A stretch of DNA of 15,090 nucleotides from the NCBI GenBank assembly GCA_001775445.1, contig MEWV01000005.1:1-15090 (forward strand), in the 5' to 3' direction. This DNA is from Candidatus Adlerbacteria bacterium RIFCSPHIGHO2_02_FULL_54_18 (GTDB taxonomy: Bacteria > Patescibacteriota > Minisyncoccia > Phycocordibacterales > SBAW01). Position numbers and translations under genes: made by a program. Below the pieces are notes generated by a model. That model was given only the letters and a program-made list of their open reading frames with translations, did not search any database and had not been told where the DNA came from. This document shows, piece after piece, positions 1 to 6,042 of the stretch (its first letter is position 1; every line of letters starts with the position of its first letter).

Positions 1-369
1 GCCGGGAGTTGAACCCGGGTGCAATGAGTTACGGACTGGGCTTCTACGGGGTGTAGAGTGCTTTAGTGTCTCGGCGTATCACATAAAAAGCACACAAAAG
101 CGCGATACGCTAAAGCTCTGATCTTAGGTAGGGTAGTGAGCAGCTACTCTACAGCAACTCGATGATATAACACCTTACTCCTTCTCACGAGCGTTGAAGG
201 AGAGGCGACGAATTACGCCTTAGCGTAGGCGAACTCGAAATCATTCGCCGTGAAAAACGGCGATGCAACTGATTTGGCAGTTATTGGTTCCGGATTGTTT
301 AAAGAAGAAATCCGGACTTCTACCTCGCGCATCAGTCACGTAGTCCCATTGTCTAGGCCTGTCATCCCC
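1..369 (-). ncRNA. ssrA: tmRNA (ssrA), 3' end cut by window edge
   Basis: Transfer-messenger RNA, which with SmpB and alanyl-tRNA synthetase rescues stalled ribosomes and tags the nascent peptide for proteolysis. On the minus strand the 5' end reads GGGGATGACAGGCCTAGACA, typical of the tmRNA acceptor and D-like region. The 3' end shows a T arm (stem CCGGG/CCCGG around TTCAACT, positions 18-2). Base 1 is the C expected to pair with G363 of the acceptor stem, so only about six acceptor bases plus the discriminator and CCA lie outside the window. An in-frame tag sits at 213-248. It is followed downstream by structured sequence with short complementary runs, as expected for the pseudoknots. smpB lies immediately upstream on the same strand, the classic pairing. 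The exact 5' base (369 or 370) is inferred from acceptor pairing. Confidence 0.93.
213..248 (-). other. tmRNA tag reading frame (ANDFEFAYAKA)
   Basis: Inside the tmRNA the minus strand reads GCG AAT GAT TTC GAG TTC GCC TAC GCT AAG GCG TAA, giving ANDFEFAYAKA after the alanine carried by the tmRNA itself. The ANDxE-like beginning matches known tags. The C-terminus AKA differs from the usual LAA/AA degron. The resume codon is assigned by similarity to other tags, not measured. Confidence 0.8.
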
Positions 370-372
370 CTA

Positions 373-398
373 AAACACCCGACGCTAAACCGGTGTTT
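373..398. repeat. Inverted repeat just upstream of ssrA
   Basis: AAACACC (373-379) and GGTGTTT (392-398) form a 7-bp perfect stem with a 12-base loop directly before the tmRNA 5' end. It would form in the precursor leader. A role in precursor processing or as a promoter-associated element is possible; no convincing -10 box was found at the expected distance from base 369. Confidence 0.4.
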
Positions 399-424
399 GA
401 GACGGTGTACATGCTTATCCCGTG

Positions 425-449
425 AAATAAAAGGCGACGCCTTTTATTT
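425..449 (-). terminator. Palindromic stem overlapping the smpB stop, likely terminator
   Basis: A perfect 12-bp inverted repeat (AAATAAAAGGCG at 425-436, CGCCTTTTATTT at 438-449) centred on one base. The U-rich 3' arm provides TTTTATTT on either strand, so it may stop transcription leaving smpB and also transcription from the left. The stop codon of smpB (446-444) lies inside it. Confidence 0.55.
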
Positions 450-914
450 ATTTTTCAATGTGCGTTGCATCTCTCGTTTGGTGTCGCGCTCCTTTAGTAC
501 GGCGCGTTTGTCATACCTTTTGCGTCCGCGAGCAACACCCAACAGCACCTTTAGATGCTTACCCTTATTATACACCCGCAGAGGCACTATTGTCAATCCT
601 TTCTGCCCCTCGAAACCGGCCACTATCTTCAACTCTTTTTTGGTCAGGAGCAGTTTTCGGGTGCGGGTAGGGTCATACTCCTTGGCGGTATTGCCGGGCT
701 GATAGGGGGGTATACTCATCCCCACCAAGTATGCCTCGCCGCCTCTGATTATTGCGTGAGCGCCTTCGATCTTTCCGTGCTTGCCACGCAGAGCTTTGAC
801 CTCGCTGCCCAAGAGCTCCAAACCCGCCTCGTACTCCTCGAGGATCTCGTAGTCGAACCGCGCCTTTTTGTGCTCCAGCAAGCTCACCTCGCAACTATAC
901 CGTATTGTCGGCAT
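444..914 (-). CDS. smpB: SsrA-binding protein SmpB
   Basis: SmpB (156 aa) binds the tRNA-like domain of tmRNA and takes it to stalled ribosomes in the cytoplasm. The sequence shows the family landmarks: HKKARFDYEILEEYEAG at 15-31, then the GSEVKALR segment (36-43), the IPPYQPGN-K-YDPTRTRKLLL segment (68-90) and the C-terminal tail RKRYDKRAVLKERDTKRE (131-148), which inserts into the mRNA channel. The ATG at 914 was chosen because an SD-like AGGGGTGA lies five bases upstream. The ATG at 947 has no SD and would add 11 residues not typical of the family. It ends 74 bases before ssrA on the same strand, so the two may be partly co-transcribed despite the palindrome between them. Length is normal. 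Confidence 0.95.
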   Translation of the reverse strand: MPTIRYSCEVSLLEHKKARFDYEILEEYEAGLELLGSEVKALRGKHGKIEGAHAIIRGGEAYLVGMSIPPYQPGNTAKEYDPTRTRKLLLTKKELKIVAGFEGQKGLTIVPLRVYNKGKHLKVLLGVARGRKRYDKRAVLKERDTKREMQRTLKNK

Positions 915-940
915 CCCTTCACCCCTTTTTCTGGTCATTG

Positions 941-969
941 TTTGCATTTTTGTGCAGCTGTGTTACAAC
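941..969 (+). promoter_or_regulatory. Putative promoter of the CHAP-type protein gene
   Basis: TTTGCA (941-946), a 17-base spacer and an extended -10 TGTTACAAC (961-969) point towards the gene at 1014, giving a leader of about 38 bases with the SD GGAGGTG (1004-1010). The pattern TGnTAcAnT recurs before other genes here. It lies in the divergent gap shared with smpB. Confidence 0.45.
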
Positions 970-1013
970 AAAACTATCCTGACGCTAGCAATAGCACGTT
1001 AATGGAGGTGTAA

Positions 1014-1496
1014 GTGCGTAAAAGTTCTTTCTTCAAGTCCCTGCGGGGATTCTGGGCTCTTGGCGTCCTAATCGTCGTGCACATCACACAACCGGCATAT
1101 GCCGGGGCCTCTGATGCTCCATCTTTTGGGGTTGAGTCTCAATCGTCAGTCGTCGAGGAGGCGCGCCGCTACATCGGCACCAACCCCACCAGCCGACGCA
1201 ATTTGTGGTGCGCGAGGTTCATGAACCTCGTGCTGAAGCGCGTGGGCTTTAAGGGCACCGGCTCCGACATGGCGCGCTCTTTTGCCAAATACGGGCAGCG
1301 CGTGCGCGGTCCGCAGGTAGGCGCCATTGCGGTGATGAGCCGCGGGAAACGCGGCGGCCATGTCGGGGTTGTCTCCGGCATCGACAAGCGGGGGAACCCG
1401 ATTATCATCTCGGGCAACCACAACAAAAAAGTTGCTGAGGCGGTGTACCCCCGCGAACGCATTTATGCGTACGTGATGCCCGTGATGCCGCACTAA
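1014..1496 (+). CDS. Secreted CHAP/NlpC-like cysteine peptidoglycan hydrolase (TIGR02594-like)
   Basis: A 160-residue exported protein. Residues 1-30 form a signal peptide (MRKSSFFKSLRG, a hydrophobic core, then QPAYA before GAS). The mature part has the small-domain pattern of CHAP-type cysteine amidases: NLWCARFMN with candidate nucleophile Cys66, GPQVGAIAVMSRG, then GGHVGVVSG with His116, and IISGNHNKKV (131-140), where a third polar residue would be. Such enzymes cleave peptide or amide bonds in peptidoglycan. A role in wall remodelling or attack on a host wall is inferred. The start is GTG at 1014, preceded by a strong SD GGAGGTG. A terminator follows directly, so it is monocistronic. 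Family assignment is by motif recognition; substrate unknown. Confidence 0.75.
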   Translation: MRKSSFFKSLRGFWALGVLIVVHITQPAYAGASDAPSFGVESQSSVVEEARRYIGTNPTSRRNLWCARFMNLVLKRVGFKGTGSDMARSFAKYGQRVRGPQVGAIAVMSRGKRGGHVGVVSGIDKRGNPIIISGNHNKKVAEAVYPRERIYAYVMPVMPH

Positions 1497-1500
1497 CTTC

Positions 1501-1546
1501 CCCCCGACCTGTTTATTTAAAAACAGGTCGCGGGGGATTTTCTTTT
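1501..1546 (+). terminator. Intrinsic terminator after the CHAP-type gene
   Basis: CCCCCGACCTGTTT (1501-1514) pairs with AAACAGGTC (1521-1529) and GGGGG (1532-1536), with a two-base bulge, followed by ATTTTCTTTT. It starts four bases after the stop codon, and its T-rich tail runs into the -35 box of ftsH. Confidence 0.88.
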
Positions 1547-1573
1547 GTCTAAATGCGGCAGAAATGTTACACT
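1545..1573 (+). promoter_or_regulatory. ftsH promoter, near-leaderless
   Basis: TTGTCT (1545-1550), 17-base spacer, TACACT (1568-1573) with an upstream TG giving the extended form TGTTACACT. Only nine bases separate the -10 box from the ATG at 1583, so the mRNA would start zero to three bases before the start codon. No SD is present, which fits. Confidence 0.65.
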
Positions 1574-1582
1574 GCTTTTCTA

Positions 1583-3547
1583 ATGGCACCACCGCAAAAA
1601 CCCGCACCCAAAGGCCCTAAACGGCAGCTGCCGCACTTCCCCAAAATGCCCCATGGCGACTCCTTTTGGGTCAACCTTGCGACCAGCGTGCTCGTACTCC
1701 TGTTGCTTGCCGGCGCATACAGCTACTTTGTCGGCGATAGCGGCAAGCCCGCGGACATTGCGCTCTCGCAAGTGGCCGCCGACATAAACGCCGGACTCGT
1801 CAAAACAATCGAGGTCAACGGCAACGAGCTCAAGCTTATCTACCTGCCTGCGCAGGAGGGCGGCAGTGAGTCGGAGAAGAAGTCCAAAAAAGAGCCCGAA
1901 GCGGCGCTCTCCGAAACGTTCAAGAACTACGGCGTCTCTGCCGAGCGTCTGGCCGAGGTGTCGATAGACATCAAGCGCGAGGGCGGGTTCCAGTTTTGGC
2001 TTCTTACGCTCGCGCCCTTTCTAGCCCCCCTGCTCCTTCTGGCATTTTTTGTCTGGTATCTCTCGCGGCAGGTTAAGGGTGCGGGGATGCAGGCGTTCTC
2101 CTTTGGTCAATCGAAGCCGCGACTCATCGACCCCAACGACGCCTCCACACGCGTCACCTTCAAAGACGTTGCGGGGGCCAAGGAGGCAAAGCAGGAGCTC
2201 TTGGAAGTTGTCGACTTTTTGAAAAATCCAAAAAAATTCCTCGACATCGGCGCGCGCATCCCCAAAGGCATCCTGCTGATGGGCGCCCCTGGAACAGGCA
2301 AGACCCTGCTGGCGCGCGCTGTTGCCGGCGAGGCGGGAGTGCCCTTTTTCTCCATCTCGGGCTCTGAGTTTGTCGAAATGTTTGTCGGTGTGGGCGCATC
2401 CCGGGTGCGCGACCTCTTTTTGACCGCCAAGAAAGCGGCGCCCTCTATAATTTTTGTCGATGAAATAGACGCCGTCGGCCGCGTGCGCGGCACGGGGGTG
2501 GGGGGCGGCAATGACGAGCGTGAGCAGACACTCAACCAGATTTTGGTCGAGATGGACGGGTTTGAGCCGAACGAAAAGGTGATAGTGATGGCGGCGACCA
2601 ACCGCCCCGATGTGCTCGATCCGGCGCTTTTGCGGCCCGGGCGCTTCGACCGCCGGGTCACCATCGAGCTGCCGGACCGCTCCGACCGCCTCGAGATTCT
2701 TAAAATCCACGCGCGCAAAAAGCCGCTCGCCGAGGATGTAGTACTTGAGACGATAGCCGAGCGCACGCCGGGCTTCAGCGGCGCCGACCTCTACTCGCTG
2801 ATGAACGAAGGCGCGATACTCGCCGCGCGTGAGAGCCGCAAGACCGTTGCGCAGTTTGATCTTATCCGCTCGATAGAAAAGGTGATGCTCGGCCCCGAGC
2901 GCAAGAGCCATGTGCTCAATAAAAAAGAAAAGGAGATAACCGCCTACCACGAAGCAGGGCATGCTTTGGTGGCCTCGGTGCTCCCTTACGCCGACCCGGT
3001 GCACAAAATTTCCATCATCAGCCGCGGGCGCGCCGCCGGCTACACGCTCAAGCTCCCGTTTGAGGACAAAAAAATGCAGAGCAAAAAAGAGTTTCTCGAC
3101 GACATTGCGATGTCACTTGGCGGTTATGTGGCGGAGCAGATGGTCTTTGGCGACGTGACCACTGGTCCCTCCAACGACCTGCAGGTGCTGACCGCGCTCG
3201 CACGCATGATGGTAACCCGTTACGGTATGAGCGATAAAATGGGTACGGTTGCGCTTGAGGGCGACGGAGGGCGAGCGCTGTTTGGTGCGGGTATTGAGGG
3301 CCGCGAGTATTCCGAAAAGATTTCCGCCGAGATAGACGCCGAGGTGCGCAAGATAATCGGCGAGGCATACACCAAAGCGGAGTCGATAATCAAAGAGCAT
3401 CGCAAGCTCCTCAACGCCATCGCCAAGCGGTTGGTGGAGACGGAGACAATGGAGCGCGAGGAGTTTGAGCAGATGCTCGTAGCTCATGGTGTCACCCCAA
3501 AAAAGAAAGACGACATTCTGGTCGAACCGCAGACGGTCAACTATTAA
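1583..3547 (+). CDS. ftsH: ATP-dependent zinc metalloprotease FtsH
   Basis: Membrane-anchored AAA+ protease (654 aa) that degrades membrane and short-lived soluble proteins, including many SsrA-tagged ones. Transmembrane segments lie at about 28-50 and 139-161, flanking an extracytoplasmic domain containing a charged stretch (94-106). The AAA module has Walker A GAPGTGKT (234-241), the pore-loop FVG (267-269), Walker B IIFVDEID (289-296) and the second region of homology ending in RPGRFDRR (351-358). The protease has HEAGH (456-460) with the third zinc ligand probably Asp532 in TGPSNDL. The ATG at 1583 is preferred over 1553 because the promoter -10 box (1568-1573) lies between them; the protein then begins MAPPQKPAPK, a proline- and lysine-rich cytoplasmic tail. 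It converges on pyrC. Length and motifs are normal, with no sign of damage. Confidence 0.97.
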   Translation: MAPPQKPAPKGPKRQLPHFPKMPHGDSFWVNLATSVLVLLLLAGAYSYFVGDSGKPADIALSQVAADINAGLVKTIEVNGNELKLIYLPAQEGGSESEKKSKKEPEAALSETFKNYGVSAERLAEVSIDIKREGGFQFWLLTLAPFLAPLLLLAFFVWYLSRQVKGAGMQAFSFGQSKPRLIDPNDASTRVTFKDVAGAKEAKQELLEVVDFLKNPKKFLDIGARIPKGILLMGAPGTGKTLLARAVAGEAGVPFFSISGSEFVEMFVGVGASRVRDLFLTAKKAAPSIIFVDEIDAVGRVRGTGVGGGNDEREQTLNQILVEMDGFEPNEKVIVMAATNRPDVLDPALLRPGRFDRRVTIELPDRSDRLEILKIHARKKPLAEDVVLETIAERTPGFSGADLYSLMNEGAILAARESRKTVAQFDLIRSIEKVMLGPERKSHVLNKKEKEITAYHEAGHALVASVLPYADPVHKISIISRGRAAGYTLKLPFEDKKMQSKKEFLDDIAMSLGGYVAEQMVFGDVTTGPSNDLQVLTALARMMVTRYGMSDKMGTVALEGDGGRALFGAGIEGREYSEKISAEIDAEVRKIIGEAYTKAESIIKEHRKLLNAIAKRLVETETMEREEFEQMLVAHGVTPKKKDDILVEPQTVNY

Positions 3548-3549
3548 AT

Positions 3550-3582
3550 TAAAAAAGAAAAACCTCCCGCGAGTGCGGGAGG
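3550..3582 (-). terminator. Intrinsic terminator of pyrC
   Basis: Perfect 8-bp stem CCTCCCGC/GCGGGAGG (3563-3570 and 3575-3582) with a four-base loop. On the minus strand it is followed by TTTTTCTTTTTT, making a standard terminator eight bases after pyrC. On the plus strand there is no U tract, so ftsH may read into it or end less sharply. Confidence 0.9.
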
Positions 3583-3589
3583 GGCATAG

Positions 3590-4762
3590 TCAGTCGACGA
3601 GCTTCCAGCGGATACTCTCGCCGAGCCGGAAGGGGACCACTTTGTCCAACCCGCCGCTCTCTTCGGACATGTCTTCTGCATAGAATGCTTCGGCCACACT
3701 CCACTCCTCGCGCACAAGCGTGATGTAGAGGTCGCTCGGCTTGAGGTCGTAGAAGCGCGGCCCGTTGACGCAGGCGAAGTCCTCGAGCTTGTGGAGACAT
3801 CCGATGTCCTCGAACGCTTCGAGGAAAAGCTCTATCCCCGCGTGGGCCATCAAGACGCCGCCCGAGCAGCAGTCCGTCTCCTTCTTACCGACGGGGTGCG
3901 GTGCCGAATCGGAGCCGAGCCACACGAACGGATGGCCTTCGGCGACGAGCTTGCACAGCTCTTCCTTGTGCTCGCTCGATTGGATAATCGGCCACCAGAA
4001 TCGGTGCGGCCGAAACCCTTGGCGGAAGACATCCCGCCTGTCGAGGAGTAGGTGTTGCGCGGTAAGCGAGCAGCCGAGCGTGTCGCCGCCGTGTGTCCGC
4101 AGCCAGTCGGCTCCGATGGCGGTCGAGAGATGCTCGACCGATATTTTGAGGTCCGGATGCGCCTCGCGGATGCGCGGCAGCGTATTGCAGATGAAGTGCG
4201 GCTCTTGGTCCCACGGGTCGAGCTCTTCGCCCGGGCCGTAGAAGCGCCCCTCGTTATTCCACAGGTCGGTGGCAAAGCCGTCGGCGGCGTGGAGTAGCAG
4301 CACTGCATTGTAGTCGGCAAGCTCCCGCAATACGGCGTAGGGCTTGGTGCCTTTTGACCAGAGCGAAGCAGGATCTGCGATGCCGCTGTCGCTGTTGGTA
4401 GTGAGCCCGCGCGGATAGTATTTGACGCCGAAGACGAGCTTTTGATCGAGTCCGGCACGCAGCTCGTGCGGCTCGAGCGTGTCGGTGAGATACATCGTCA
4501 TGAGCGGCCAGAAATCCGGCTTTCCGGACCTATACTCGCTGTTTGTGGCGAGTTTGATCTCCAGTAAGTATTGCCGGACCATTTCGTAGGTCGTGATGGG
4601 CGGCACCGTGTTGGGCATGACGATGGCCTTACTGAAGCGCCTGGCGACCATAGGCGCCACAAGGTGCAGTAAGGCACCCCGCCTAAGGTGCTGATGCATG
4701 TCCGCGGGCTTCGGCATCGTGATTTTGACGGCTTTGCCGCCTTTATCCCATTCAATTTGCAC
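3590..4762 (-). CDS. pyrC: Dihydroorotase (PyrC, class II type)
   Basis: Zinc amidohydrolase (390 aa) of pyrimidine synthesis that interconverts N-carbamoyl-aspartate and dihydroorotate. Metal and substrate motifs are in the order of E. coli-type PyrC: DMHQHLRRG (21-29, ligands His23 and His25), MPNTVPP (49-55), GVKYYPRG with the probable carboxylated Lys114, LLLHAADG (His158), SVEHLST (His211), LTAQHLLLDR followed by RPHRFWWPI (233-259), and LGSDSAPH (282-289, Asp285). It is about 40 residues longer than E. coli PyrC, with extra sequence around 161-190. The start is GTG at 4762, with SD-like AAGGGAG eight bases upstream; the ATG at 4767 is in another frame. pyrD lies upstream on the same strand but is separated by a terminator, so pyrC probably uses its own promoter (4802-4810). 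Confidence 0.94.
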   Translation of the reverse strand: MQIEWDKGGKAVKITMPKPADMHQHLRRGALLHLVAPMVARRFSKAIVMPNTVPPITTYEMVRQYLLEIKLATNSEYRSGKPDFWPLMTMYLTDTLEPHELRAGLDQKLVFGVKYYPRGLTTNSDSGIADPASLWSKGTKPYAVLRELADYNAVLLLHAADGFATDLWNNEGRFYGPGEELDPWDQEPHFICNTLPRIREAHPDLKISVEHLSTAIGADWLRTHGGDTLGCSLTAQHLLLDRRDVFRQGFRPHRFWWPIIQSSEHKEELCKLVAEGHPFVWLGSDSAPHPVGKKETDCCSGGVLMAHAGIELFLEAFEDIGCLHKLEDFACVNGPRFYDLKPSDLYITLVREEWSVAEAFYAEDMSEESGGLDKVVPFRLGESIRWKLVD

Positions 4763-4801
4763 GGCATTTCTCCCTTGTTTTAGAACTGCAGTCTGCGAGG
4801 C

Positions 4802-4810
4802 ACTGTACCA
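4802..4810 (-). promoter_or_regulatory. Putative pyrC promoter (extended -10)
   Basis: The minus strand reads TGGTACAGT, a TGn-TACAGT extended -10 box, between the pyrD terminator and the pyrC SD. The -35 region falls in the U tract of the pyrD terminator and is poor (TTTTCT). The predicted leader is about 32 bases. Confidence 0.4.
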
Positions 4811-4821
4811 AAGGGGCAGGC

Positions 4822-4851
4822 AAAAGAAAAGGCCGCTCCAGTTAGAGCGGC
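4822..4851 (-). terminator. Intrinsic terminator of pyrD
   Basis: Perfect 7-bp stem GCCGCTC/GAGCGGC (4832-4838 and 4845-4851), six-base loop, followed on the minus strand by CTTTTCTTTTG. It lies 13 bases after the pyrD stop and separates pyrD from pyrC. Confidence 0.9.
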
Positions 4852-4864
4852 TTAGGACTGTGTG

Positions 4865-5857
4865 TTAGATGCCGAGGAGTTCGTGCGCGCGCCGGATGAT
4901 GCCGTGGATGTTCCACGGTCGTACGATAGCGGCAGAGGCAAAGAATATCGAGTCGTGGCCGCGTATAAGGCCACCCTCGGAGACAAGTGTGTCGACGTTG
5001 GAGGCACTGCGGATGCCACCGCCGACGTTGAAGGGCTTCTCGACCCCCGCTTTCCGCAGGCTGCGGGCGTACTGGATCACCATGCCGAGCATCTCCGGGC
5101 CGGAGTACCCGCCCCCGCCGAATTGTTTGTTTCGGTTGTAGAGTGGAGAACCGTCGGGAAACTTTTTCTCCCAACGGATACTTTTGAGTGAGCCAAACGG
5201 CAGCGCATTAGTGAAGCACAACCCATTGCACGCCTCATGGTTGGCTATCTCTTTTGCCGCCTCGATGGGTGCATGTAGGTTGAGCTTGACCAAAAGCGGG
5301 ATGCCGAGCCGCGCGGCAATGTTAAGCATCGCCACGCCCTCCTCGACCAGGTGGCTAGTATCGAGTCCGGTATTTGGACAACTCAAGTTGAGTTGGAGTC
5401 CGGTTTGCCAGCGGTGAAGCTTTCCGGACTTCTCGAGCAAGGTTACGAACTGCTCGCATTCTTCCAGCCGTTCTTCCGGAGAACCGGCGACCGACATGTA
5501 CGAAATCATGAACGGCCCTGGGTTGTAGAGGTATCCTGTGTCCACTAATTCCTGTGCGCCCGGGCCGGTAAGTCCGACTGCATTTAGTGTTTCGCTTCGG
5601 ATGAAGCTGAACCAAATGCAGCGGGGAAAACGCTCGATCGGTGTGAAGTGTCGCTCATACCCAAAGAGCGGCATATTGCCCGCAAACGGCGGTTGGCGCT
5701 TATTGAGCGTGGTTGTCTTGGCGACCCGAGTTGAGCCCTCGAAGTTGTACCAATTTTTAAAGAACGGTAGATGGTGAGGCCAGTAACACTCCCTCAGAAA
5801 CCCGCGCACGCCGGGGGCATCCAAACAAGGTCCAAACTCGATTTCGCGAAGCTTCAT
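4865..5857 (-). CDS. pyrD: Dihydroorotate dehydrogenase-like flavoprotein (PyrD, class 1-like)
   Basis: FMN-dependent TIM-barrel enzyme (330 aa) that oxidises dihydroorotate to orotate, the step after PyrC. Landmarks are QLNLSCPNTG (155-164), where Cys160 takes the place of the catalytic cysteine of class 1 enzymes (class 2 has serine), LLVKLNL (188-194, FMN-contacting Lys191), CFTNALPFG (214-222), a glycine-rich GGGGYSGPEML (247-257) and FNVGGGIRSASNV (276-288) for phosphate binding. There is no N-terminal membrane helix, which agrees with a soluble class 1-like enzyme. Residues 20-80 are not typical of well-known PyrD proteins, so the electron acceptor is uncertain. The ATG at 5857 has a strong SD AGGAGGG seven bases upstream. 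Transcription likely starts at the extended -10 at 5895-5903. Confidence 0.88.
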   Translation of the reverse strand: MKLREIEFGPCLDAPGVRGFLRECYWPHHLPFFKNWYNFEGSTRVAKTTTLNKRQPPFAGNMPLFGYERHFTPIERFPRCIWFSFIRSETLNAVGLTGPGAQELVDTGYLYNPGPFMISYMSVAGSPEERLEECEQFVTLLEKSGKLHRWQTGLQLNLSCPNTGLDTSHLVEEGVAMLNIAARLGIPLLVKLNLHAPIEAAKEIANHEACNGLCFTNALPFGSLKSIRWEKKFPDGSPLYNRNKQFGGGGYSGPEMLGMVIQYARSLRKAGVEKPFNVGGGIRSASNVDTLVSEGGLIRGHDSIFFASAAIVRPWNIHGIIRRAHELLGI

Positions 5858-5894
5858 GACGAAGCCCTCCTGTTGTGAAAGAAGTTCTTGCGGG

Positions 5895-5903
5895 ATAGTA
5901 GCA
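5895..5903 (-). promoter_or_regulatory. Putative pyrD promoter (extended -10)
   Basis: Minus strand TGCTACTAT (TGn plus TACTAT) lies about 38 bases before the pyrD ATG and 35 bases from the divergent tRNA-Ile gene. No good -35 box is visible, which is tolerable for an extended -10 promoter. Confidence 0.4.
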
Positions 5904-5937
5904 CAGAGGGGCGGTTTCGGGTAGAGTTTAGTTTATC

Positions 5938-6010
5938 GGGCGTGTAGCTCAGTTGGTAGAGCAGTCGACTTATACTCGACCGGTCCCTGGTTCGAGCCCA
6001 GGCGCGCCCA
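5938..6010 (+). tRNA. tRNA-Ile (anticodon UAU)
   Basis: Complete cloverleaf: acceptor GGGCGTG/CGCGCCC (one G-U pair), D arm GCTC/GAGC, anticodon stem GTCGA/TCGAC with loop CTTATAC (anticodon TAT), five-base variable loop, T arm CCTGG/CCAGG with loop TTCGAGC, discriminator A at 6010. CCA is not encoded. It reads AUA (and possibly other AUH) codons directly, unlike the common bacterial tRNA-Ile with a lysidine-modified CAU anticodon. It converges on the 3' end of recG. Confidence 0.95.
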
Positions 6011-6042
6011 CTCGACTCGTTTGACTCGCTCGCGGAAAGCCC

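Noticed and set aside
250..702. Plus-strand open frame of 150 codons
   Set aside because: It lies antisense to tmRNA and smpB, both firmly identified.
912..947. Upstream ATG of smpB adding MQTMTRKRGEG
   Set aside because: No SD precedes it, whereas AGGGGTGA sits correctly before the ATG at 914, and the extra residues are not typical of SmpB.
555..1013. Plus-strand open frame ending at the CHAP-type start
   Set aside because: It is antisense to smpB over most of its length and resembles no family I know.
2021..3004. Long minus-strand open frame inside ftsH
   Set aside because: It mirrors GC-rich ftsH codons; the plus-strand reading has all FtsH motifs.
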